Origin: Aestuariivivens sediminis | Lineage (GTDB): Bacteria > Bacteroidota > Bacteroidia > Flavobacteriales > Flavobacteriaceae | Assembly: GCF_022662105.1 (NCBI RefSeq) | Contig: NZ_JAKMCP010000001.1 | Span: 558,001-622,000, forward strand | Direction of reading: 5' to 3' | Length of the DNA stretch: 64,000 nucleotides | Shown: positions 45,819-56,335 of the stretch, piece by piece | Layout of the letters: every line of letters begins with the position of its first letter | How positions within the stretch are numbered: the stretch's first letter is position 1 | Program-made: the position numbers and the translations under genes | The notes under the pieces: model-generated | Told to the model about the DNA's origin: nothing | Database searches by the model: none | The model's input: the letters and a program-made list of their open reading frames with translations, nothing else

Positions 45819-47153
45819 ATGGATACATTTAGTAAAATTCCAGTAGTATCAAAAAAGGTTGTAATACCTTTTATTTTAGTAACCTCTCTTTTTGCGCTAT
45901 GGGGTTTTGCCAATGCGGTAACGGATCCAATGGTTCAGGCATTTAAAAAAGTGTTGGAACTTTCAAATTCCCAGGCGGCTTGGGTTCAGATGGCGTTTTA
46001 TGGGGGTTATTTTTGCATGGCGCTTCCGGCAGCCATGTTTATGCGTAAATATTCTTATAAAATTGGTGTTCTAATTGGGTTAGCCTTATATGCTACGGGA
46101 GCTTTATTATTTTTTCCTGCGGCACAGACAGAAAGTTTTTTATTTTTCTGTATTGGCCTGTACATTTTAACGTTTGGCCTTGCCTTTTTAGAAACAGCAG
46201 CCAACCCCTATATTTTGGCCATGGGGGCTAAGGAAACCGCAACTCAACGTTTGAATTTAGCCCAAGCATTTAATCCGGTAGGCCTTATAGCAGGTTTGTT
46301 AGTGGCTCAGCAATTTGTTTTAAAAAATTTACAGTCAGATGACGTTGAGAATTTCCGTGCCCTGGATGAGGCTTCAAAAGTACTGATAAGAACCTCAGAT
46401 CTCATGGTTATTCGTAACCCCTATGTTATTCTAGGGTTGGTAATTACAGCCGTATTTGTTATTTTTTTATTGAGCAAAATGCCTCAATCCAAGGATGAAG
46501 GTGACATGCCCGGTATAGGTGACACCTTTGCAACCTTAGCTCGAAACGTAAAGTATATACTTGGAGTATTGGCGCAGATTTTATATGTAGGCGCCCAAAT
46601 CATGTGCTGGACTTATATTTACCAATATGCCGAAGGCATTGGTATTGATAGTGTTACAGCAGGAAGTTACCAACTTGTAGCGTTTGGTTTATTTATTGTT
46701 GGTCGAGCTGTTGGCACCTACATGTTACGATTCTTTAGTTCCGGTAAACTACTGATGTACTTTGCTTTATTGGCCATGGCATTTACCTTAGGAACTATGT
46801 TTATACAAGACCTATTCGGTTTATACAGCCTAGTGGCCATTTCATTTTTCATGTCGTTAATGTTCCCGACCATATATGGAATAGCCTTAGGAGATTTAAC
46901 CGAAGAGCAATCAAAAATCGGTTCGGCCGGTCTGGTTATGGCCATTGTGGGTGGAGCTCTTATGCCTAAGCTTCAAGGTATAATTATAGATGCCGGAGGC
47001 AATGGTGTGGCCGATACCAAAATTTTGGGAGTTTCAGAAGTTAATTTCTCCTTTATCCTACCCCTGCTCTGTTTCCTATATATAGCATGGTATGGTTTAA
47101 GGGTATTTAAAAGACATGAAGCCACAGACGATATATTACACACAGTACATTAA
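45819..47153 (+). CDS. fucP: L-fucose:H+ symporter family permease (MFS, FucP-like)
   Basis: This 444-residue major-facilitator protein has about 12 membrane helices. The FucP-type signature is clear: LFALWGFANAVTDPMVQAF in helix 1, with the Asp that takes part in proton coupling in E. coli FucP, and FGLAFLETAANPYILAMG in helix 4, with the substrate-binding Glu. FucP carries L-fucose into the cytoplasm with a proton. It follows the GH29 genes and precedes the fucose-oxidising genes, so L-fucose is the likely cargo. Some relatives carry glucose/galactose or GlcNAc, which cannot be excluded since a GH20 gene follows 25 bp later. Confidence 0.85.
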   Translation: MDTFSKIPVVSKKVVIPFILVTSLFALWGFANAVTDPMVQAFKKVLELSNSQAAWVQMAFYGGYFCMALPAAMFMRKYSYKIGVLIGLALYATGALLFFPAAQTESFLFFCIGLYILTFGLAFLETAANPYILAMGAKETATQRLNLAQAFNPVGLIAGLLVAQQFVLKNLQSDDVENFRALDEASKVLIRTSDLMVIRNPYVILGLVITAVFVIFLLSKMPQSKDEGDMPGIGDTFATLARNVKYILGVLAQILYVGAQIMCWTYIYQYAEGIGIDSVTAGSYQLVAFGLFIVGRAVGTYMLRFFSSGKLLMYFALLAMAFTLGTMFIQDLFGLYSLVAISFFMSLMFPTIYGIALGDLTEEQSKIGSAGLVMAIVGGALMPKLQGIIIDAGGNGVADTKILGVSEVNFSFILPLLCFLYIAWYGLRVFKRHEATDDILHTVH

Positions 47154-47178
47154 CATAAAAACATCCTACAAATAACTT

Positions 47179-48858
47179 ATGAGAGTAATCATTCTAGTAT
47201 TTATAATCCTATTTGCTTTTTCATGCAACAATAAGTACAAAAACACAGAAAATAAGGATCAAGACTATCAAATCATACCCCAGCCCGTTTCAATACAACC
47301 TTCAAACGGGAAATTTTTAGTTGATTCAAAAACGAAAATTTCCGCGAGCGATGCCCTGCAGAACGAGGCCGGTTTTCTTGCTCAAATGTTAAGCTATTCT
47401 GCCGGTGTCACCATTAATACCGGAGATAATGGGAATATTCAACTACAACTGGATGACACTATTGAGAACGAAGAGGGCTATACCCTTTCGGTATCATATA
47501 ACCAGATCACTATTTCAGGAAAAACTGCTAAAGGTGTATTTTATGGCATTCAAACGCTAAGGCAATTAATGTCTGCTTCTGTTGAATCTAAAATCAATCC
47601 CCTCGGCGAATTGACCCTCCCGGCTGTTACCATTACAGACCATCCCAGATATCAATACAGAGGGATGCATCTGGATGTGGCTCGCCATTTCTTTCCGGTA
47701 GATTTTATAAAAACCTTTATCGATTTAATTGCTCTTCATAAAATGAACACCTTTCATTGGCATCTTACGGAAGACCAAGGATGGCGGATAGAGATTAAAA
47801 AGTACCCCAAATTAACAGAAATTGGAGCCTTTAGAAATGGCACCATTGTAGGCCACCATCCGGGTACGGCAAATGACCAAATCCCCTACGGTGGTTTTTA
47901 TACGCAAGAAGAAATCAAAGATATCGTGGCCTATGCCAGCGAAAGACATGTATCTGTTATTCCGGAAATAGAGTTACCCGGGCACAGTAGTGCAGCTATA
48001 GCTGCTTACCCGAATTTAAGTTGTTTTCCGGAGGAACCAACCGTGGTAACCAACGACATGATGTCCGAAAAAGGCAAAGCCATTCAGGATGCAGGAAGAC
48101 CCAAAATCGTACAGGAAACTTGGGGTGTTTTTCCGGATGTGTATTGTGCCGGTAAAGAAGAGACCTTTGCTTTTCTTCAAGATGTACTGGATGAAGTTAT
48201 TCCTTTATTCCCTTCAGAATATATTCATATCGGTGGTGATGAATGCCCAAAAGAAAATTGGGAAAGATGTTCGAATTGTCAACAAAGAATTAAAACCGAA
48301 GGTTTGGAAGATGAGCACGAATTACAAAGTTATTTCATAACACGTATTGAGAAATATCTAAATTCAAAAGGTAAAAACATCATCGGCTGGGACGAAATTC
48401 TAGAAGGAGGTTTGGCACCCAATGCAACGGTAATGTCATGGCGAGGTATAGAAGGCGGTATTGAAGCGGCCAAGCAAAACCATGATGTGATAATGACCCC
48501 GAACAGCTCCTGCTATTTTGATCATTATCAATCCGAAGATATAGAAAATGAACCTTTGGCGATAGGAGGAAAAACTACGGTTGGCGATGTGTATGCATAT
48601 GAGCCAACTCCTGAAGAGCTGACTGATGAGGAAGGTAAATTTATTTTAGGTGCTCAAGGCAATGTTTGGACGGAATATATGAAAACGACCGATTATGTTG
48701 AATATATGATTTTACCACGGATGACCGCCTTGTCGGAAGTCGTTTGGACTCCAAAAGAGTCAAGAAATTGGGATGATTTCCACTCCAGATTACAGCATTT
48801 TTCTAAAAGATTTGATGCCATGGGAGTAAATTATGCCAAACATAGTATAGATGAGTAA
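47179..48858 (+). CDS. GH20 beta-N-acetylhexosaminidase, lipoprotein
   Basis: The second GH20 (559 residues) has a lipoprotein signal (LFAFSC, Cys16), a GH20b domain (28-155) and a catalytic barrel. The Asp354-Glu355 pair lies in HIGGDECPKENW, and HLDVARHFFPVDFI and FHWHLTEDQGWRIEI are typical of GlcNAc-active members. It lacks the C-terminal modules of the other GH20. It follows fucP, so fucose removal and GlcNAc removal are joined in one transcript. A strong terminator follows its stop, making it the last gene of its unit. Confidence 0.92.
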   Translation: MRVIILVFIILFAFSCNNKYKNTENKDQDYQIIPQPVSIQPSNGKFLVDSKTKISASDALQNEAGFLAQMLSYSAGVTINTGDNGNIQLQLDDTIENEEGYTLSVSYNQITISGKTAKGVFYGIQTLRQLMSASVESKINPLGELTLPAVTITDHPRYQYRGMHLDVARHFFPVDFIKTFIDLIALHKMNTFHWHLTEDQGWRIEIKKYPKLTEIGAFRNGTIVGHHPGTANDQIPYGGFYTQEEIKDIVAYASERHVSVIPEIELPGHSSAAIAAYPNLSCFPEEPTVVTNDMMSEKGKAIQDAGRPKIVQETWGVFPDVYCAGKEETFAFLQDVLDEVIPLFPSEYIHIGGDECPKENWERCSNCQQRIKTEGLEDEHELQSYFITRIEKYLNSKGKNIIGWDEILEGGLAPNATVMSWRGIEGGIEAAKQNHDVIMTPNSSCYFDHYQSEDIENEPLAIGGKTTVGDVYAYEPTPEELTDEEGKFILGAQGNVWTEYMKTTDYVEYMILPRMTALSEVVWTPKESRNWDDFHSRLQHFSKRFDAMGVNYAKHSIDE

Positions 48859-48884
48859 ATAGTTTGATTTTGTTTTTTGTTTGG

Positions 48885-48927
48885 GCAATAAAAGTATTGG
48901 CATTGATACTTTTATTGCTTTTTTTTT
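48885..48927 (+). terminator. Rho-independent terminator after GH20 gene
   Basis: GCAATAAAAGTAT (48885-48897) and ATACTTTTATTGC (48906-48918) form a perfect 13-bp stem with an 8-nt loop, followed by nine T's (48919-48927). It is the clearest terminator in the locus and divides it into a glycosidase part and a fucose-oxidation part. The second part therefore needs its own promoter between here and 48968; I see no exact TAnnTTTG box there. Confidence 0.9.
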
Positions 48928-48967
48928 AGACAAGCCATAAAAGTATTACCTTACCGCTTGTAATCAG

Positions 48968-49765
48968 ATGCTTAATAAAATGAGTATGTCAAAATTCAGC
49001 CTGAAAGGAAAATCGGCTATTATCACCGGGGGCGCCAGTGGCATTGGCAAGGCGATATCTACTGTATTTGCTGATCAAGGCGCGCATGTGCATATACTGG
49101 AATTGAATGCTGAGCATGACAAGAGTGTCATCCCGGATAGTATTGGAATTAGCGGCAAAGCTAATATTTACCCATGTGATGTATCGAATCATGAGCAAGT
49201 TATGGAAACCATCAAAAATATCGCGGAGCATGGTAATATAGACATTCTTGTCAATAATGCCGGAATCGCCCATGTTGGGAATGTGGAAAACACCAAAGAG
49301 GAGGATTTAGACCGGGTTTACAATGTGAATATTAAAGGCGTTTACAACTGTTTGCATGCCGTGGTCCCCATCATGAAAAAACAAGGCGGCGGTGTTATCG
49401 TTAATATGGCCTCTATTGCTTCGTCGGTTGGTATTTCGGATCGCTTTGCCTATTCCATGTCCAAAGGGGCCGTATTGACCATGACCTATTCGATAGCTAA
49501 GGATTATATTGCATCCGGTATTCGATGTAATTGTATTTCACCGGCAAGGGTACATACCCCTTTTGTAGACGGATTCATAAAAAAGAATTACCCGGGGAAT
49601 GAGGCTGAGATGTTCGATGCCCTTTCAAAAACCCAACCCATAGGACGCATGGGTAAACCTGAAGAAATTGCCCATTTGGCCTTATATTTATGTTCAGACG
49701 AAGCCGCATTTATTACCGGGACAGATTTTCCTATTGACGGTGGATTTATTAAATTAAACGGATAA
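48968..49765 (+). CDS. SDR oxidoreductase, probable 2-keto-3-deoxy-L-fuconate dehydrogenase
   Basis: This 265-residue classical short-chain dehydrogenase shows the NAD-binding TGGASGIG, the NNAG motif, and an intact YSMSK active site with its upstream Ser. Its neighbours (diketo-acid hydrolase, fuconolactonase, second SDR, mutarotase) match the nonphosphorylating L-fucose pathway. There one SDR oxidises fucose and another oxidises 2-keto-3-deoxy-L-fuconate to the 2,4-diketo acid. The other SDR at 54458 resembles fucose dehydrogenases, so I assign the second step here. The ATG at 48986 (MSKFSLKGK) is an equally good start. The family is certain; the substrate is inferred. Confidence 0.75.
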   Translation: MLNKMSMSKFSLKGKSAIITGGASGIGKAISTVFADQGAHVHILELNAEHDKSVIPDSIGISGKANIYPCDVSNHEQVMETIKNIAEHGNIDILVNNAGIAHVGNVENTKEEDLDRVYNVNIKGVYNCLHAVVPIMKKQGGGVIVNMASIASSVGISDRFAYSMSKGAVLTMTYSIAKDYIASGIRCNCISPARVHTPFVDGFIKKNYPGNEAEMFDALSKTQPIGRMGKPEEIAHLALYLCSDEAAFITGTDFPIDGGFIKLNG

Positions 49766-49783
49766 AAAGGCAAGGATGGACAT

Positions 49784-49801
49784 TTGAACATAAATGTTCA
49801 A
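49784..49801. promoter_or_regulatory. Perfect inverted repeat between the SDR and FAH-family genes
   Basis: TTGAACA and TGTTCAA flank a 4-bp spacer in the 77-bp gap upstream of the hydrolase gene. The symmetry and size are those of a dimeric regulator's site; no poly-T follows immediately. No regulator gene is present in the locus to match it with. Confidence 0.4.
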
Positions 49802-49842
49802 TTAAAAAACGATTATACATAAAGTAGATAATTATAATTTAA

Positions 49843-50700
49843 ATGAAACTCATACGATTTGGAGCAGTAGGCCTTGAAAAACCAGGTGTGCAATTAGATA
49901 ACGGTGCTAGATTGGATGTATCCGGTTTTGGAGAGGATTATAGCGAAACCTTTTTTGGTGGTGACGGTATTGAACGCTTGGAAGCATGGTTAAAGGAAAA
50001 TCAGGACCTTTGTCCGAAAGTAGAAAATAGGGTTAGATTGGGAGCGCCTTTACAGCGTCCCTCGAAAATAGTATGTGTAGGCCTGAACTACGCCAAACAC
50101 GCCCAGGAGGCAGGCATGGCTATTCCCAGGGAGCCCGTTCTCTTCTTTAAGGCCACGTCTGCTTTGGTTGGTCCCAACGACGACGTCATAATTCCAAAAG
50201 GAAGTGAAAAAACAGATTGGGAAGTAGAATTGGCTATAGTCATTGGTAAAAAAGCATCTTATGTTAAAAAAGAGGAAGCCTACAACCATATTGCCGGTTA
50301 TGTGCTTCATAACGATATCTCCGAACGGGCCTTTCAAATAGAGAAAGAAGGTCAGTGGTGCAAGGGCAAAAGTTGTGATACCTTTGCCCCTATTGGTCCA
50401 TTCATTGCCACAAAAGATGAAATTCCGAACCCCAATAACCTCAACCTCTGGTTAAAGGTTAATGGTAAAGAATTACAGCATTCTTCGACCTCCGATTTTA
50501 TTTTTAATGTCGAAGAAGTTGTATCCTATATCTCTCAATTCATGACCTTACTCCCGGGAGATATCATTTCAACAGGGACTCCTTTCGGGGTTGGATTAGG
50601 TTTCGATCCTCCAATATACCTTAAACCTGGAGATGTCATGGAACTGGGTATTGATGGTTTAGGGGTTTCAAGACAGGTAGCTAAAGCTTTCATTGAATAA
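49843..50700 (+). CDS. FAH-family hydrolase, probable 2,4-diketo-3-deoxy-L-fuconate hydrolase
   Basis: The fumarylacetoacetate hydrolase family cleaves C-C bonds in diketo acids using a divalent metal. In this 285-residue protein the metal acids are visible in DWEVELAIVIG (Glu-x-Glu) and HNDISERAFQ (Asp). VGLNYAKHA and STGTPFGVG are further family hallmarks. In the nonphosphorylating fucose pathway a member of this family splits 2,4-diketo-3-deoxy-L-fuconate into pyruvate and L-lactate, which explains the LutABC genes downstream. No signal peptide is seen. Substrate assignment is by context, as relatives act on other sugar-acid or aromatic products. Confidence 0.82.
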   Translation: MKLIRFGAVGLEKPGVQLDNGARLDVSGFGEDYSETFFGGDGIERLEAWLKENQDLCPKVENRVRLGAPLQRPSKIVCVGLNYAKHAQEAGMAIPREPVLFFKATSALVGPNDDVIIPKGSEKTDWEVELAIVIGKKASYVKKEEAYNHIAGYVLHNDISERAFQIEKEGQWCKGKSCDTFAPIGPFIATKDEIPNPNNLNLWLKVNGKELQHSSTSDFIFNVEEVVSYISQFMTLLPGDIISTGTPFGVGLGFDPPIYLKPGDVMELGIDGLGVSRQVAKAFIE

Positions 50701-50726
50701 ATTAAAGAACCTATGTTTTTAGTACT

Positions 50727-52190
50727 ATGAAACACCGTTTAATTATTATAGCCTTATTTGTTTCAACCTTTTTGGGATGTACACAACTTGGTAAAAACCG
50801 ACAGGATTCCATTGAAATTAGGAATAAACCCAATATTGTCTTTATTTTCACGGACGATCAAAGTTTCAAAGCGATCCATGCCTTAGGTAATGAAGAAATC
50901 CTCACCCCTACTATGGATAAATTGGTCCATGAGGGCGTTACTTTTACACATGCCTTTAATATGGGTGGCTGGAATGGGGCTATATGCCTTGCTTCCCGAG
51001 CTATGATGATAAGTGGGCGGTCGATATGGCGGGCTCAGGAAATTTCCAAAGCCTATTCTCAGGACGACGCTTTGGATAAAACATGGCCACGATTAATGCA
51101 AACCCAGGGTTATGACACCTACATGACCGGTAAATGGCATGTTCAAGCCAAACCTGAAAAAATATTTAATCACGTAGGTCATGTCCTTAGAGGCATGCCT
51201 TTTGATACCCCTGAGGGCTATGATCGCCCGAAGGATAAAACCGATACCTTATGGAAACCCTGGAAAAAAGAATTTGGCGGCTATTGGAAAGGAGGTACAC
51301 ATTGGAGTGAATTAGTTAAGCAAGATGCCCTGTTTTTTCTTGATAGTGCAGCTCAAAAAAAAGAGCCCTTTTTTATGTATGTGGCTTTTAATGCGCCTCA
51401 CGATCCCAGGCAGTCTCCCAAAGCTTATGTGGATCAGTACCCACTTGAAAAAATTACTGTTCCCAAAAGTTATCTTCCCGAATACCCTTACGCCGAAATT
51501 ATGGGAGCCGGGCAAAATTTAAGAGATGAAAAATTAGCGCCTTTTCCCAGAACAGAATATGCAGTAAAAGTAAACCGGCAAGAGTATTATGCCATTACCA
51601 CACATCTGGACGATCAGATTAAAGCTATTTTGAATGCTTTGGAAGATTACGGTCTAATGGACAATACCTATATCTTTTTTACGTCCGATCACGGATTATC
51701 CGTAGGGGAACATGGCTTAATGGGGAAACAGAACATGTACGACCACAGCATAAGGGTGCCTTTGATGATGGTTGGACCAGATCTTCCCAAAAACAAAAAA
51801 GTAGATGCCGGTGTGTATTTACAGGACATCATGGCCACGGCATTGGACCTTGCCGGTGTACAAAAACCAGAGTATATCGAATTCAATAGTCTTTTAAATT
51901 TAATCGAAGATCAGGACAAAAAAAGCAAATACAATGGTATTTATGGGGTGTATGAAGCAAGATCTCAACGAATGATTAGAAAAGATTATTACAAATTAAT
52001 ACTTTATCCAAAAACGAAGCAAATCTTGTTGTATAACCTAAAGCATGACCCCCTGGAGCTAAAGAATATCGCAACGGATAAAAAGAACAGGGCATTAATT
52101 AAAACTCTTTTTAAGGACTTGATTACTTTACAAAAGGAAAAAGGAGATTCGTTAGACCTAAAATCCATTTATAACAAGGTGATATCATGA
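50727..52190 (+). CDS. Sulfatase (formylglycine-type), lipoprotein
   Basis: The 487-residue type I sulfatase has a lipoprotein-type signal (FVSTFLGC, Cys18). The metal-binding FIFTDDQ is followed by the maturation site Cys87-Leu-Ala-Ser-Arg, where Cys would become formylglycine. The usual site is CxPSR; CxASR is a known variant. MTGKWHV and FFTSDHG provide further active-site residues. It lies within the fucose oxidation genes and overlaps the fuconolactonase start by 4 bp. I infer that it desulfates fucose or GlcNAc before the glycosidases act. No maturase gene is in the window, so activation must come from elsewhere. Confidence 0.88.
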   Translation: MKHRLIIIALFVSTFLGCTQLGKNRQDSIEIRNKPNIVFIFTDDQSFKAIHALGNEEILTPTMDKLVHEGVTFTHAFNMGGWNGAICLASRAMMISGRSIWRAQEISKAYSQDDALDKTWPRLMQTQGYDTYMTGKWHVQAKPEKIFNHVGHVLRGMPFDTPEGYDRPKDKTDTLWKPWKKEFGGYWKGGTHWSELVKQDALFFLDSAAQKKEPFFMYVAFNAPHDPRQSPKAYVDQYPLEKITVPKSYLPEYPYAEIMGAGQNLRDEKLAPFPRTEYAVKVNRQEYYAITTHLDDQIKAILNALEDYGLMDNTYIFFTSDHGLSVGEHGLMGKQNMYDHSIRVPLMMVGPDLPKNKKVDAGVYLQDIMATALDLAGVQKPEYIEFNSLLNLIEDQDKKSKYNGIYGVYEARSQRMIRKDYYKLILYPKTKQILLYNLKHDPLELKNIATDKKNRALIKTLFKDLITLQKEKGDSLDLKSIYNKVIS

Positions 52191-53011
52191 CCCTGGACAG
52201 CCATCAACATTTTTGGAATTACAATCCCGTCCGTGATGCCTGGATAGATGATTCTATGGCAACCATCAGAAAGGATTTTTTGCCACAGGACTTGCAATCT
52301 ATTCTTAAAAAAAATGGAATTGATGGGAGCATTGCGGTACAAGCAGACCCGTCGGAAACAGAGACCGAATTTCTTTTAAGTTGCGCGAAAACCAGCCCTT
52401 TTATAAAAGGTGTTGTTGGATGGGTAGATTTATTGAATGACAACCTGGAAGAGCGTTTATCACATTATTCAAAAAACAAGCTGTTAAAAGGGGTGCGCCA
52501 TATTGTTCAGGCCGAACCTAATGATTTTATGTTGCGTACAGATTTTCAGCATGGCATAAGCAAATTGGAACGTTTTAATCTTACGTATGACATCCTGGTT
52601 TTTCCATATCAATTGAACGCCGCCATAAAATTGGCACACAGATTTCCCAATCAAAAATTTGTATTGGACCATATGGGGAAACCTTTTATTAAAACTGGGG
52701 AAATAGACCAATGGAAAAAGGATATTATAGCCCTTTCAAAAGCATCGAACGTCTACTGTAAAGTATCAGGGATGGTCACCGAAGCCAACTTAACCCAATG
52801 GAAAATATCTGACTTTAAACCTTATTTAGACGTGATTTTTGAAGCCTTTGGGACCGATAGGGTTTTGTATGGCTCCGACTGGCCTGTTTGTCTGTTAGCG
52901 GCAAAATACGAGCAACAGTTGCGTATAATACAAGACTATATAAGTGCTTTTTCGAATTATGAAAAAGCAAAAATTATGGGAATCAATGCCCGGGATTTTT
53001 ATCACTGCTAA
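52187..53011 (+). CDS. Amidohydrolase-family lactonase, probable L-fuconolactonase
   Basis: The 274-residue protein belongs to the amidohydrolase group (COG3618 type) that includes L-fuconolactonase and L-rhamnonolactonase. It shows the metal motif DSHQHFW at the N-terminus, LKGVRHIVQAEP, VLDHMGKP and the final YGSDWPV. The reaction would open L-fucono-lactone to L-fuconate after the fucose dehydrogenase step. No export signal is seen. Its start overlaps the sulfatase stop by 4 bp, and the next gene (GH29) begins 16 bp later. Substrate is inferred from neighbours; rhamnonolactone is the main alternative. Confidence 0.8.
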   Translation: MTLDSHQHFWNYNPVRDAWIDDSMATIRKDFLPQDLQSILKKNGIDGSIAVQADPSETETEFLLSCAKTSPFIKGVVGWVDLLNDNLEERLSHYSKNKLLKGVRHIVQAEPNDFMLRTDFQHGISKLERFNLTYDILVFPYQLNAAIKLAHRFPNQKFVLDHMGKPFIKTGEIDQWKKDIIALSKASNVYCKVSGMVTEANLTQWKISDFKPYLDVIFEAFGTDRVLYGSDWPVCLLAAKYEQQLRIIQDYISAFSNYEKAKIMGINARDFYHC

Positions 53012-53027
53012 ACTTAAATTAATTAAA

Positions 53028-55237
<2,210 letters not shown>

Positions 55238-55248
55238 AATATGTTTAA

Positions 55249-55581
55249 ATGAAACGATATTGTTTGGCAATAGACCTAAAAAACGATCCTGAGCTTATTG
55301 CAGAATATAAAAGACACCATAAAAACGTTTGGCCGGAAATTTCAGAAAGTATTAAAGCAGCAGGTATCGATAATGCCGAAATATACTGTGTTGGCAACCG
55401 TTTGTTTATGATTCTGGAAGTTAATCCTTCATTCTCTTTTGAAAAGAAAGCAGAAATGGATGCTCATAATCCGCACGTACAAGAATGGGAAACCTTAATG
55501 TGGCGGTATCAACAAGCCTTGCCTGTTGCCAAAGCGGGTGAAAAATGGCTTTTAATGGAAAAAATTTATCAGCTTAAATAA
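55249..55581 (+). CDS. L-rhamnose mutarotase-family protein, probable L-fucose mutarotase
   Basis: This 110-residue protein belongs to the RhaM/DUF718 family of small mutarotases, which interconvert alpha and beta anomers of 6-deoxyhexoses. The family pattern is visible in AEYKRHHKNVWPEI (with the conserved His) and in the C-terminal PVAKAGEKWLLMEKIYQL. It sits between the fucose dehydrogenase and lutA genes, so L-fucose is the likely sugar. It would supply the anomer used by the dehydrogenase. No rhamnose genes are nearby. Confidence 0.85.
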   Translation: MKRYCLAIDLKNDPELIAEYKRHHKNVWPEISESIKAAGIDNAEIYCVGNRLFMILEVNPSFSFEKKAEMDAHNPHVQEWETLMWRYQQALPVAKAGEKWLLMEKIYQLK

Positions 55582-55587
55582 AACGCA

Positions 55588-56325
55588 GTGAGCATAGGAC
55601 TATTCATCCCTTGTTATATCGATCAATTATACCCTAAGGTGGGTATAGCGACACTCGAACTTCTGGAAAAACTAAATGTACAGGTGACCTATCCTTCCGG
55701 GCAAACCTGCTGTGGACAACCCATGGCCAATGCTGGTTATGAAAGAGAGTCTTTAGGAGCATGCCAAAACTTTGTGAAAAACTTTAAGGATTTCGATTAT
55801 GTTGTGACCCCGTCCGGCAGTTGTGCCTATCACGTAAAAAAACACTACAACATTATGGAGCAAACGCCTACCACCCAAAAAGTGAGGAACAACATATTCG
55901 AGCTTTGCGATTTTATAATCAATGTGTTAAAAATTAAGGATGTGGGCGCCACTTTCCCCTTTAGGGTTGGTTTACACCAAAGCTGCCATGGCCTCCGCGG
56001 TTTACGTTTAGGGTCATGCTCAGAACGTGTTGGAAACCATTATTCGTATATGGAGGATTTGCTACAACAGGTTAAGGGCGTTCGAATTATGCCGCTTAAC
56101 AGGGCTGACGAATGTTGTGGGTTTGGCGGTACTTTTGCCGTAACCGAAGAAGCCGTATCCATTAAAATGGGTAAGGATAAAATAAAAGACCACCTTAACA
56201 ACGGTGTAGAAATTATTACCGCAACAGACATGTCCTGCTTAATGCATTTAGAAGGCTTAATAATGCGTAACAAACAACCCATAAAGGTGATGCACATTGC
56301 AGAAATACTAAATAGTGGCAGTTAA
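55588..56325 (+). CDS. lutA: L-lactate utilisation protein LutA (LldE), Fe-S subunit
   Basis: LutABC oxidises L-lactate to pyruvate through iron-sulfur proteins. This 245-residue subunit has two CCG-type cysteine-rich motifs, GQTCCGQPM and DECCGFGG, as in LutA, GlcF and HdrB. The start is GTG at 55588, 6 bp after the mutarotase stop. The next gene, lutB, begins immediately after. Since fucose breakdown by this route yields L-lactate, the genes are well placed to recover it. Confidence 0.92.
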   Translation: MSIGLFIPCYIDQLYPKVGIATLELLEKLNVQVTYPSGQTCCGQPMANAGYERESLGACQNFVKNFKDFDYVVTPSGSCAYHVKKHYNIMEQTPTTQKVRNNIFELCDFIINVLKIKDVGATFPFRVGLHQSCHGLRGLRLGSCSERVGNHYSYMEDLLQQVKGVRIMPLNRADECCGFGGTFAVTEEAVSIKMGKDKIKDHLNNGVEIITATDMSCLMHLEGLIMRNKQPIKVMHIAEILNSGS

Positions 56326-56335
56326 CAAAACAACC

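Noticed and set aside
52944-53027. Upstream extension of the fourth GH29 reading frame
   Set aside because: It overlaps the end of the lactonase gene, and the ATG at 53028 starts a proper lipoprotein signal.
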